From positions 62,001 to 126,000 of the forward strand of contig JAEUHY010000059.1 of NCBI GenBank assembly GCA_016795325.1: 64,000 nt of DNA, read 5' to 3'. A program made the translations under genes and the position numbers. How positions within the stretch are numbered: position 1 is the stretch's first letter; every line of letters begins with the position of its first letter. The notes under the pieces were generated by a model. It searched no databases. It saw only the letters and a list, made by a program, of their open reading frames with translations, and was not told the DNA's origin. The DNA comes from Planctomycetota bacterium (GTDB taxonomy: Bacteria; Planctomycetota; UBA1135; GCA-002686595). Positions 24,074-31,535 of this stretch are shown piece by piece.

Positions 24074-25747
24074 ATGAGTCTTCACGATTCGCAGCAGCGT
24101 GTGCAGGCGCTCGACGGCCAAGCCCTCTGGCGGAGCGAGTTCGACGCGGCGAAGAAGCGCGCTGCGAACTTCACGACGCTCTCGGGCGGCGCGCTCGAGC
24201 CGCTGTACGGCCCGGACGTGATCGCGGACCTCGACCCCGAGCGCGACCTGTCCTATCCCGGCCAGTTCCCGTACACGCGCGGCGTGCATCCGACGATGTA
24301 CCGCGGGCGCCTGTGGACCATGCGCCAGTTCGCGGGCTTCGGCTCGGCGAAGCAGACCAACGAGCGCTTCAAGTTCCTGCTCGCGCACGGACAGACCGGG
24401 CTCTCGACGGCCTTCGATTTTCCGACGTTGATGGGCTACGACTCGGACCACGAGCACGCCATCGGGGAGGTCGGTCAGGTCGGCGTGGCGATCAGCTCGC
24501 TCGAGGACATGGAGACGTTGATGGCCGGCATCCCGATGGCGGATGTGTCGACCTCGATGACGATCAACGGGCCGGCGCCGATCCTGCTCGCGTTCTACAT
24601 CGCCTGCGGCGAGAACCAAGGCGTTGACCCGAAGCTGCTGCGGGGCACGGTTCAGAACGACATCTTGAAGGAGTTCCAGGCGCAGCACGCTTGGCTCGTG
24701 CCGCCCGAACCGGCGCTGCGCATGATCACGGACGTGATGGGCTACTGCAGCGCGCGCGTGCCGCAGTGGAACACGATCTCGATTTCGGGCTACCACATCC
24801 GCGAAGCGGGCTCGACCGCGGCGCAGGAACTCGCCTTCACGCTCGCCAACGGCATGGAGTACGTGAAGCGAGGGCTCGCGGCCGGGCTCGACATCGACGA
24901 CTTCGCGCCGCGCCTGTCGTTCTTCTTCGACAGCCACCTCGACTTCTTCGAGGAGATCGCGAAGTTCCGCGCCGCGCGCCGCATCTGGGCGCGCAAGATG
25001 CGCGACGTGTTCGGCGCGAAGGATCCGCGCTCGTGGATGGTGCGCTTCCACACGCAGACCGCGGGCGTGTCGCTGACGGCGCAGCAGCCCGAGAACAACA
25101 TCGTGCGCGTCGCGTTCCAGGCGCTCGCGGCGGTGCTCGGCGGCACGCAGTCGCTGCACACCAACTCGATGGACGAGACCTTCGCGCTGCCGACGGAAAA
25201 GGCCGTCAAGATCGCGCTGCGCACGCAGCAGATCATCTCGGAGGAGATCGAGGTCGCGCACGTCGCCGACCCGCTCGGCGGCAGCTACTTCGTCGAGGCG
25301 CTCACGAACAAGCTCGAGGCCGAGGCCGAGCGCTACTTCGCCGAGATCGACCGCCGCGGCGGCATCGTGCCGTGCATCGACTCCGGCTTCATCCAGCGCG
25401 AGATCCACCGCTCGGCCATCGCCTACCAGGCGGCCGTCGAGCGCGGCTCGAAGAAGGTCGTCGGCGTCAACTGCTACACCGAGGACGAGAAGGGCCCGAC
25501 GATCGACATCCTGCGCATCGACGCGTCGGTCGAGCGCGAGCAGCACGAGCGCCTCGCCGCGCTGCGCAAGCGCCGCGACAACGCGCGCTGCAGGCGCGAG
25601 CTGGACGCGATCCGCGACGCCTGCCGCTCGAAGGACAACCTGCTCGAGCGCTTCGTCGCGGCGGCGCACGCCTACTGCACGCTGGGCGAGATCGCCGACG
25701 TGCTGCGCGCGGAGTTCGGCGTCTACAAGGAGCCCAAGATCCTGTGA
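24074..25747 (+). CDS. icmA: B12-dependent acyl-CoA mutase large subunit, isobutyryl-CoA mutase-type
   Basis: The protein has 557 residues and forms the substrate-binding TIM barrel of the methylmalonyl-CoA mutase family, without a B12 domain (that subunit is at 26412). Landmarks are FPYTRGVHPTMYRG (65-78), GQTGLSTAFDFPTLMGYDSD (106-125), ISISGYHIREAG, FHTQTAGVSLTAQQPENN and GGTQSLHTNSMDE. In methylmalonyl-CoA mutase, Tyr89 and Arg207 select the carboxylated substrate. The aligned residues here are Phe86 (WTMRQF) and Gln204 (FQAQ), with the same 118-residue spacing. This is the pair known from isobutyryl-CoA mutase (Phe80/Gln198), which interconverts isobutyryl-CoA and n-butyryl-CoA. Automatic annotation will probably say methylmalonyl-CoA mutase. 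Related mutases with unusual substrates cannot be ruled out. Confidence 0.85.
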   Translation: MSLHDSQQRVQALDGQALWRSEFDAAKKRAANFTTLSGGALEPLYGPDVIADLDPERDLSYPGQFPYTRGVHPTMYRGRLWTMRQFAGFGSAKQTNERFKFLLAHGQTGLSTAFDFPTLMGYDSDHEHAIGEVGQVGVAISSLEDMETLMAGIPMADVSTSMTINGPAPILLAFYIACGENQGVDPKLLRGTVQNDILKEFQAQHAWLVPPEPALRMITDVMGYCSARVPQWNTISISGYHIREAGSTAAQELAFTLANGMEYVKRGLAAGLDIDDFAPRLSFFFDSHLDFFEEIAKFRAARRIWARKMRDVFGAKDPRSWMVRFHTQTAGVSLTAQQPENNIVRVAFQALAAVLGGTQSLHTNSMDETFALPTEKAVKIALRTQQIISEEIEVAHVADPLGGSYFVEALTNKLEAEAERYFAEIDRRGGIVPCIDSGFIQREIHRSAIAYQAAVERGSKKVVGVNCYTEDEKGPTIDILRIDASVEREQHERLAALRKRRDNARCRRELDAIRDACRSKDNLLERFVAAAHAYCTLGEIADVLRAEFGVYKEPKIL

Positions 25748-26127
25748 GACGGCGCTGGGACTACGTCGCCGCGTACTACGCGTGGCTCGGGCTCGTGCTG
25801 TGGATGCTGCTCCGCGGCGCTGAGTCGATCCATGGCGTCTTGGTGTTCCTCGCCATCGCCTCGTGGATCGTGCTCGTGCGCGCCACTCCGCGCTGGCTCG
25901 ATCGCCGTGGCACGCGCAGCCTGCTCGACGGATTCGGCGGCTTGTTGTCCGCGCTCGCGCTCATGACATGCGCGAACGCGGCGTCGTCCGGCGTCGTTGT
26001 CCCATGGACCGAAGCCGCGATGTTGTCCGCTCCCGTCGCCGTCGTCTGTGGGTTGGCCTGGGCTCGCTGCTACTCGATCGAGTGTGAGCTCGGCCTGCGC
26101 GACGCGCGCGGAAAGCTGCTGAGCTGA
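25744..26127 (+). CDS. Small membrane protein in mutase operon
   Basis: The protein has 127 residues from a GTG at 25744 that overlaps the mutase stop in a GTGA arrangement, so it is translationally coupled. Hydrophobic segments are visible at about 12-26, 30-46, 63-80 and 88-104, giving three to four predicted helices. The C-terminal tail is cytoplasm-like (ECELGLRDARGKLLS). No family recognised. Its tight coupling to an acyl-CoA mutase gene is unusual for a membrane protein. Confidence 0.65.
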   Translation: MRRRWDYVAAYYAWLGLVLWMLLRGAESIHGVLVFLAIASWIVLVRATPRWLDRRGTRSLLDGFGGLLSALALMTCANAASSGVVVPWTEAAMLSAPVAVVCGLAWARCYSIECELGLRDARGKLLS

Positions 26128-26129
26128 GC

Positions 26130-26357
26130 ATGGCCCGCAGCTCCAACCTCGCCGCGTACAAGCTCGTCGCGCTGCTCTTGATCGTGCCCTCGCTGGTCAC
26201 GGTCGTGGTGGGCGTCGACTACGTGATCCGCGGGCTCGACGTCGGCCAACTGCACCTGCCGCGCGGCGGCCTGTGGGCGGTCGTCGTCGGCGCGTGTTGT
26301 CTCGCGACCGGCTGGGTCGCCAAGCAGGGCCTCACGGCGCTGTGGAAAAAGCTCTGA
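26130..26357 (+). CDS. Small two-helix membrane protein
   Basis: The protein has 75 residues from the ATG at 26130, 2 bp after the preceding stop. Two hydrophobic segments are visible, LVALLLIVPSLVTVVVGV (12-29) and GLWAVVVGACCLATGWVA (47-64), joined by a short loop, with a basic C-terminus (LWKKL). It is probably a hairpin membrane protein paired with the gene before it. Function unknown. Confidence 0.6.
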   Translation: MARSSNLAAYKLVALLLIVPSLVTVVVGVDYVIRGLDVGQLHLPRGGLWAVVVGACCLATGWVAKQGLTALWKKL

Positions 26358-26411
26358 GCCCGGCGCGGCTCGCCCCGTCCTCTCTCGTCCCTCCAGAACT
26401 CCTCGGCAACC

Positions 26412-26834
26412 ATGCAACGCAAGATCCGCGTCCTCATCGGCAAGCCCGGCCTCGACGGCCACGACCGCGGCGCCAAGACCGTCGCGAGCGCGTTGCGCGA
26501 TTTCGGCATGGAGGTGATCTACACCGGCCTGCACCAGACGCCCGAGGCGATCGCGGAAGTCGCCGCGCAAGAGGACGTCGACGTGGTCGGCCTGTCGATC
26601 CTCTCGGGTGCGCACATGGCGCTGTTCCCGCGCGTGCGCGCGGCGCTCGAGAAGCGCGGCCTGGGCAACGTGCTGCTGACCGGCGGCGGGATCATCCCGC
26701 AGGACGACATGAAGGCGCTCGAGGCCTCGGGCTACACCAAACTCTTCGGGCCCGGCACGCCGACCGAGGAGATCGCCAAGTGGATCACCGCGCAGATGGA
26801 GGCGCGCTGGCAGAAGGAAGGAGCCGCGCAGTGA
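26412..26834 (+). CDS. B12-binding small subunit of the acyl-CoA mutase
   Basis: The protein has 140 residues. It is a stand-alone cobalamin-binding Rossmann-like domain with the base-off/His-on motif DGHDRG at 15-20 (D15, H17, G20; H17 should ligate cobalt), GLSILSGAH at 60-68, GGGIIP at 91-96 and FGPGT at 112-116. It pairs with the large subunit at 24074 to form a two-subunit enzyme of the IcmA/IcmB or MutA/MutB-split type. If the large subunit is an isobutyryl-CoA mutase, this is its IcmB equivalent. Its stop overlaps the next start (GTGA). Confidence 0.92.
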   Translation: MQRKIRVLIGKPGLDGHDRGAKTVASALRDFGMEVIYTGLHQTPEAIAEVAAQEDVDVVGLSILSGAHMALFPRVRAALEKRGLGNVLLTGGGIIPQDDMKALEASGYTKLFGPGTPTEEIAKWITAQMEARWQKEGAAQ

Positions 26835-27142
26835 GCGAGCTCAACGGTTCCGCGCCCGCCAGTGCGCCGCGCGACATTCTCACGATCGACGAAGCCGCCG
26901 AGTTGCTCGGCGTGAGCGTCAAGACCTTCAACAAGGTGCTCCACACCCAGAACATTCCGGCGCGCAAGATCGGCCGCGAGTGGAAGTTCTCGCGCGCCGC
27001 GCTGATCGAATGGGTCGGCGCGGGCCGCAGCCAGGACTTCTACTCGCCCGACGAGGACAGCGACGAAGACCGCACTGTGCGCCCCGAGGCGCCGCGCGGC
27101 GAGAAGGCGCGCCGCACGGCGGGCTGGAAGATCGAGTATTGA
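26831..27142 (+). CDS. Excisionase/MerR-type helix-turn-helix DNA-binding protein
   Basis: The protein has 103 residues from a GTG at 26831 overlapping the B12-subunit stop by 4 bp. Residues about 18-62 (LTIDEAAELLGVSVKTFNKVL, then IPARKIGREWKFSRAALIEW) are the winged helix-turn-helix of the excisionase/BldC class. The tail is acidic (SPDEDSDEDR) and then basic. No recombinase is nearby, so it is more likely a small transcription regulator than a phage excisionase. Being co-translated with the mutase small subunit, it may adjust expression of this operon (inference). Confidence 0.8.
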   Translation: MSELNGSAPASAPRDILTIDEAAELLGVSVKTFNKVLHTQNIPARKIGREWKFSRAALIEWVGAGRSQDFYSPDEDSDEDRTVRPEAPRGEKARRTAGWKIEY

Positions 27143-27209
27143 TTCTGCGCTTGACGAAGACACCGACGACGAACTCAACGAAGACCGCACTAACACGAAG
27201 CTGAACGCA

Positions 27210-28370
27210 ATGATCACGCTCCCCGACGTCAAGCACGGACTCGACCTGACCGAGCAGCAGCTCATGATCCGCGACATGGTGCGCGACTTCGCGCGCACGG
27301 AAGTCGCGCCGCTCGCGCACGAGATCGACGAGAACCACCGCTTCCCGGTCGAGACCTGGAAGAAGATCGTCGAGCTCGGCCTGCCCGGCATTCCCTTCAG
27401 TGAGGACGTCGGCGGCTCGGGCGGCGACACGCTCTCGTACTGCCTCGCGGTCGAAGAGATCGCGAAGGTGTGCGGCTCGACGGGCCTCACGCTTGCGGCG
27501 CACGTGTCGCTCGGCACGTGGCCGATCTACGCCTTCGGCAATCACTTGAAGCCCCAGTACGTGCCCAAGCTCATCGCGGGCGAGTACATGGGCGCCTACG
27601 GCTTGACCGAGCCGGGCGCGGGCTCCGATTCGGGCGGCACGCAGACCACCGCCATCGACGAAGGTTCGACTTGGCGCCTCAACGGCCGCAAGTGCTTCTG
27701 CACGAACGCGAACTACGCCGGCTCGTTCATCGTGACGGCCGTCACGACGCCGGGCATCGGCGCCAAGGGCATCAGCGCCTTCGTCGTGCCCAAGGGCATC
27801 GACGGCTTTCACATCGAGCCGGGCGAGACCAAGCTCGGCATGCGCGGCTCCGACTGGGCGAGCCTCGTCTTCCAAGACGCGCGCATCCCCAAGGACCACC
27901 TGCTCGGGCCGACGGGCGAAGGCTTCAAGACCTTCATGAAGACGCTCGACGGCGGGCGCATCTCGATCGGTGCGCTCAGCTTGGGCATCGCGGAAGGCGC
28001 CTACGAGTGCGCGCTCAAGTACGCCAAGGAGCGTGAGGCCTTCAACGGCACGCTCGCCGACCTGCAGGCGGTGCAGTTCAAGCTCGCCAACATGGCGCTC
28101 GACATCGAAGCCTCGCGTCACCTCGTCTACCACGCCGCGCGCCTCAAGGATCTGGGCCTGCCGTACTCGAAGGAAGCGGCGATGGCCAAGCTCATGGCGT
28201 CGGAGTGCTCGATGCGCGTGTCCTACGACGCGATCCAGATCTACGGCGGCATGGGTTACAGCCGCGAGTATCCGGTCGAGCGCATGTGGCGCGACGCCAA
28301 GTTGTGCGTGATCGGCGAAGGCACGAGCGAAGTGCAGCGCTTGATCATCGCGCGCAACATCCTCAAGTAG
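27210..28370 (+). CDS. Acyl-CoA dehydrogenase (butyryl/isobutyryl-CoA dehydrogenase-like)
   Basis: The protein has 386 residues, full length. The FAD/substrate block AYGLTEPGAGSDSGGTQT lies at about 130-147, and the C-terminal block QIYGGMGYSREYPVERMWRDAK is followed by VIGEGTSEVQRLIIARNIL, in which the E of GEG is the catalytic base. The GEGTSE signature is typical of short-chain enzymes. It is related to, but clearly distinct from, the 379-residue enzyme at 21906. Two dehydrogenases around a C4 isomerase suggest separate straight-chain and branched-chain substrates (inference). It is the last gene of the operon. Confidence 0.92.
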   Translation: MITLPDVKHGLDLTEQQLMIRDMVRDFARTEVAPLAHEIDENHRFPVETWKKIVELGLPGIPFSEDVGGSGGDTLSYCLAVEEIAKVCGSTGLTLAAHVSLGTWPIYAFGNHLKPQYVPKLIAGEYMGAYGLTEPGAGSDSGGTQTTAIDEGSTWRLNGRKCFCTNANYAGSFIVTAVTTPGIGAKGISAFVVPKGIDGFHIEPGETKLGMRGSDWASLVFQDARIPKDHLLGPTGEGFKTFMKTLDGGRISIGALSLGIAEGAYECALKYAKEREAFNGTLADLQAVQFKLANMALDIEASRHLVYHAARLKDLGLPYSKEAAMAKLMASECSMRVSYDAIQIYGGMGYSREYPVERMWRDAKLCVIGEGTSEVQRLIIARNILK

Positions 28371-28430
28371 GGCGTTGCGCGGGGCGCGCGCGGATTCGAG
28401 GCGGTGAGTTGGTCGCTGCTCGGCGGGACG

Positions 28431-29135
28431 TCAGTCCTCGTCCTGGTAGCGCCAGCCGCCGCCCAACCCGATGTTCCAGTTCAGGTTGTACATCGGTCCG
28501 TAGAAGGCGCGCTTCCCCAAGCGAGTGATCTCGGCGTCACTTGGCGAGCCCTCCGGAAAGTGCACCAGCGCGGAGTCGCCACTCCACTCGTCCTTGATCA
28601 CGAGCGCCACGATCGGGCCTTGTGTCCTGATTCCAACCACGACAAAGAGACCCGCGCGGGTCGGCCAACGGACGGGCTTACCCGAGCGCACGCGCTCGGC
28701 GAGGTCGGCCAGTGCGGGGCGCGAGACAAGCGCGGCGAGTCGCATTCCAACATGCTGCTGCGCCATCGCGACGTAGGCCGCGCAGGCGCTCAATACCAGG
28801 GCGTAGCCAGCACCCCTGTCGGAAGCGCGAAGTCCGAGCGCCGCCCACGTGACACCGGAGATGAACATCAACGGCAAAGCACACAGACCAAGTAGCGCGG
28901 CAAGAGCCGGGAACCCGAGGTGAAGGTGGAACGCGTTGATGTAGAGCCCGGCTGCTAACGTGACCGTGGTGAGCGCCGCGAAACAACCGCCCGCAAATCG
29001 CCCGATCTTGCGCCTTCGCTCCTGCTTCGCCGTGATCGAATTTGCGTCGTCAGGCGAGGACTCGGGCGCGAGGGCTTCCGAACTGCTAGCAGTTCGTGCG
29101 TCGGACGGGATGGGAGCGTGCTGCGAGGCGTCCAT
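28431..29135 (-). CDS. Uncharacterised membrane protein
   Basis: The protein has 234 residues from the ATG complement of 29133-29135. A GTG at 29195 would add 20 residues and cannot be excluded, as neither start has a good ribosome site. The N-terminal 45 residues are hydrophilic and Ser/Ala-rich. Helices lie at about 49-70 (FAGGCFAALTTVTLAAGLY), 74-99 and 108-125. The C-terminal part is soluble and ends in a Trp/Gly/Asn-rich stretch (YNLNWNIGLGGGWRYQDED). Base composition is slightly less GC-rich than that of neighbours. No family recognised. Confidence 0.6.
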   Translation of the reverse strand: MDASQHAPIPSDARTASSSEALAPESSPDDANSITAKQERRRKIGRFAGGCFAALTTVTLAAGLYINAFHLHLGFPALAALLGLCALPLMFISGVTWAALGLRASDRGAGYALVLSACAAYVAMAQQHVGMRLAALVSRPALADLAERVRSGKPVRWPTRAGLFVVVGIRTQGPIVALVIKDEWSGDSALVHFPEGSPSDAEITRLGKRAFYGPMYNLNWNIGLGGGWRYQDED

Positions 29136-29652
29136 GCGCTTTTTCGCTGTCGGCGGAGGCCGGGAGGATGGCGACTTCACGCGGAGGCGTTCCACCGGAG
29201 TCTTTTGGCCGACGAGCGCGGAACGAGGTTCACCGCGCGAGTCCTACCCGTCAAGCGCCTCCCCGAGCTTGGCGTGCGACGCCGCGCACGTGCTGGACGT
29301 AGCGCCAGGACACCCTTCCTGCGCCTTCGAGTTGCGGCGAGCTCGCGGCGGGGTCACCACCGCGAGCCCGCCTAGCATCCAGGCCGCCGCCCAACTCGTC
29401 GCCTGCCGAAAACCGAGCCTGCCTGTCCGATTGGACAGTCAGGCGACATCGGCATCTCTCGCACTTGGCCGCGTGGCGCCGCAAAATCGCTCTAAGCTGG
29501 TCGTCGGATCGCCGTCAGATCGTTGCCTGGGCCGCCGCGCGCGGCGCACTCCCGGGGAACGCTGAGGCTGTCCTCGTGCCGACCGCGTTCACCGCGCGCG
29601 GCTCGAAGCTCGTCAGCGCAATCAACCTGGCCTCAACACACAGGACGTGTCC
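29136..29652. other. Divergent intergenic region, no gene seen
   Basis: This stretch of about 517 bp lies between the membrane-protein gene and an FG-GAP gene. It has only spurious frames; an AGGA ribosome site at 29642-29645 belongs to the gene at 29653. No repeats or strong hairpins were noticed. Confidence 0.45.
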
Positions 29653-31350
29653 ATGTTCGGTTCCATGCGATCCCTCGTCGTGTCCGTCGCGCTCGCCTTC
29701 CTCTCTTCGAGCGCAACAGCGCAGATCCTCGCAGGCGGCGAGACGCTGTCTCTCGGCGCGTTCGACGGCCTGAGCCAGGACGAGTACGGAAAAAGCGTCG
29801 CTCGCAGCGGCGACACACTCGCGGTGGGTGCGTGGATCGATTGGACGAGCACGAACCAGGGCGGCTCGGTCTACATCTATGTCCGCAGCGGATCCAATTG
29901 GGTGCTCCAACAGAAGATCGCGCCGCAGTTCCCTTCGTCGCAGTACCGCTTCGGCGAGTCGCTGGCGCTCGAGGGCGACCGTTTGGTCGTCGGCTCGTCG
30001 TGGGATCACGAGCTTCAATACCAATCCGGTGCGGTCTACGTGTTCGAACGCACGGGCGGCGTGTGGTCGCAAACAGCAAAGCTCAAGGGCAGCGCGGTCA
30101 GCTTCAATCGCAACCTCGGTCGCTCCGTCGCGCTGGATGGCGACACGATCGCGGCTGGCGCGACGTATGCGTGCTGTGCGACGTCTCCGTCCGGGGCGGT
30201 GCATGTGTTCCGGCGCATCGCTGGCGTGTGGACCGAAGAGGCGCGCCTCACAGGTTCCGCTTCCGCATCGAGCCAAGCCTTCGGGGAGTCGGTGTCGCTC
30301 GACGGCGATCGTCTCGCGGTCGGCCGACCGCAGCTTTCGTTCGGCACGGGAAACTCGCCGGGCGCGATCTATGTGTTCCAGCGCTCCGGCAGCGCGTGGT
30401 CGGAAGTGCAACGCATCGACTCTCCAGTGGCGGTGGCGGGAGTGAAGTTCGGTTTCGACGTCGCTCTCGAGGGATCGACGCTGGTGGCCGGTATGCCGAA
30501 GGGGCCGTCGATGGGAGGCGCGCCGACGACGGGCGGGCGAGTTGAGATCTACGCGGAAACTGCGGGTGTGTGGACGCACGTGCAGACTCTCGACGCCAAC
30601 GACGCCGCGCCGGCCGAGCTCTTTGGGTACGCGATCGACCTCGACGGCGACGTGCTCGCGGTCGGGGCGCCGTGGTATGTCGACGGACCTTCGTCCGTGG
30701 GCGCTGGCTATGTCTTCGAACGCGTCGCGGGAATCTGGCGCCAAACCGCCAAGCTCATCACTTCGAGGACGACGACCGCAGGAGGCCTGGGCGGTAGTGT
30801 CGCGCTCGAAGGCGGCGAGGTCTGGCTCGGTGCGCCGGTCTCGAGCTTGAACGGACCGTCGTCAGGATCCGTATCGCTCTTCACGTTGCCTGTCGCCCAG
30901 CTCGGCGTCCGATTCTGCGTCGGAGACGGAACCGCCGGCGCCTGCCCGTGTGCGAACGCATCGGCGCCTGGTGACCAACTCGGTTGCCTGAACACCTTCG
31001 GGCAGGGCAGTTGGATCGTCGCCGTGGGCAGCGCGAGTGCGGCTGCCGACGACCTGGTCCTCGAAGTACACGGCACGCCCAGCGTCTCCGTGCTCTTCGC
31101 CAGCACGGTTGCGCTACCCGCCGCACCCTTCGGCGGCGGCCTGATTTGCTTGGCGTCGCCGCGCCGACTCGGTGTGGCCAGCGCTTACGCGAACCGGTCG
31201 CGCTTCGGCCCTGGACTGGGCGTCAGCACCGCATGGGTGGCCGGCCAGACCTGGTCGTTCCAAGTGTTCCACCGCGAGCCGACCTTCGCGCAGCCTTGCC
31301 TGGGCGGGAAGAATGCCTCGAGCGGACTGCAACTCACGCTCGCACCGTAA
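29653..31350 (+). CDS. Secreted FG-GAP (integrin-like propeller) protein with second-type C-terminal domain
   Basis: The protein has 565 residues. The ATG at 29653 is preferred to the GTG at 29647 because AGGA at 29642-29645 gives 7-nt spacing. The signal peptide covers residues 1-24 (SLVVSVALAFLSSSATAQ). Seven repeats of about 50 residues follow, each with FGxSVALDGDxLAVGAP and GAVYVFxRxGxxWxxxAKL patterns, a full integrin-alpha-like propeller. Residues about 422-565 form a Cys-containing domain starting FCVGDGTAGACPCAN and ending LQLTLAP. This differs from the YC-type domain found in the other propellers here but is also a recurring planctomycete C-terminal module (from memory). Confidence 0.85.
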   Translation: MFGSMRSLVVSVALAFLSSSATAQILAGGETLSLGAFDGLSQDEYGKSVARSGDTLAVGAWIDWTSTNQGGSVYIYVRSGSNWVLQQKIAPQFPSSQYRFGESLALEGDRLVVGSSWDHELQYQSGAVYVFERTGGVWSQTAKLKGSAVSFNRNLGRSVALDGDTIAAGATYACCATSPSGAVHVFRRIAGVWTEEARLTGSASASSQAFGESVSLDGDRLAVGRPQLSFGTGNSPGAIYVFQRSGSAWSEVQRIDSPVAVAGVKFGFDVALEGSTLVAGMPKGPSMGGAPTTGGRVEIYAETAGVWTHVQTLDANDAAPAELFGYAIDLDGDVLAVGAPWYVDGPSSVGAGYVFERVAGIWRQTAKLITSRTTTAGGLGGSVALEGGEVWLGAPVSSLNGPSSGSVSLFTLPVAQLGVRFCVGDGTAGACPCANASAPGDQLGCLNTFGQGSWIVAVGSASAAADDLVLEVHGTPSVSVLFASTVALPAAPFGGGLICLASPRRLGVASAYANRSRFGPGLGVSTAWVAGQTWSFQVFHREPTFAQPCLGGKNASSGLQLTLAP

Positions 31351-31535
31351 CGCCTCGCGGGCGCCCTGAGCAGCGAGCGCTCGGGCGTGAGCGCAGCGCC
31401 GGTCGACGAGCTGTGCCGGTCTCGCGCGCGCGGGCGAGCATTCGCCACGAGCACGCTCGTCGACAGCGACGATCCGCGCCGTTGCAGCTGACTCTGCGCG
31501 AGTCAGTGCGGACTCAGCGCCGATTCATGGCGGAT

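Noticed and set aside
24074..25747. Calling the mutase large subunit a methylmalonyl-CoA mutase
   Set aside because: Overall similarity is high, but the two substrate-selecting residues (Phe86, Gln204) are those of isobutyryl-CoA mutase. The generic name is kept only as the family name.
26831..27142. Phage excisionase or evidence for a prophage
   Set aside because: The HTH class is shared with many small regulators, the gene is embedded in a metabolic operon, and no integrase or phage gene is nearby.
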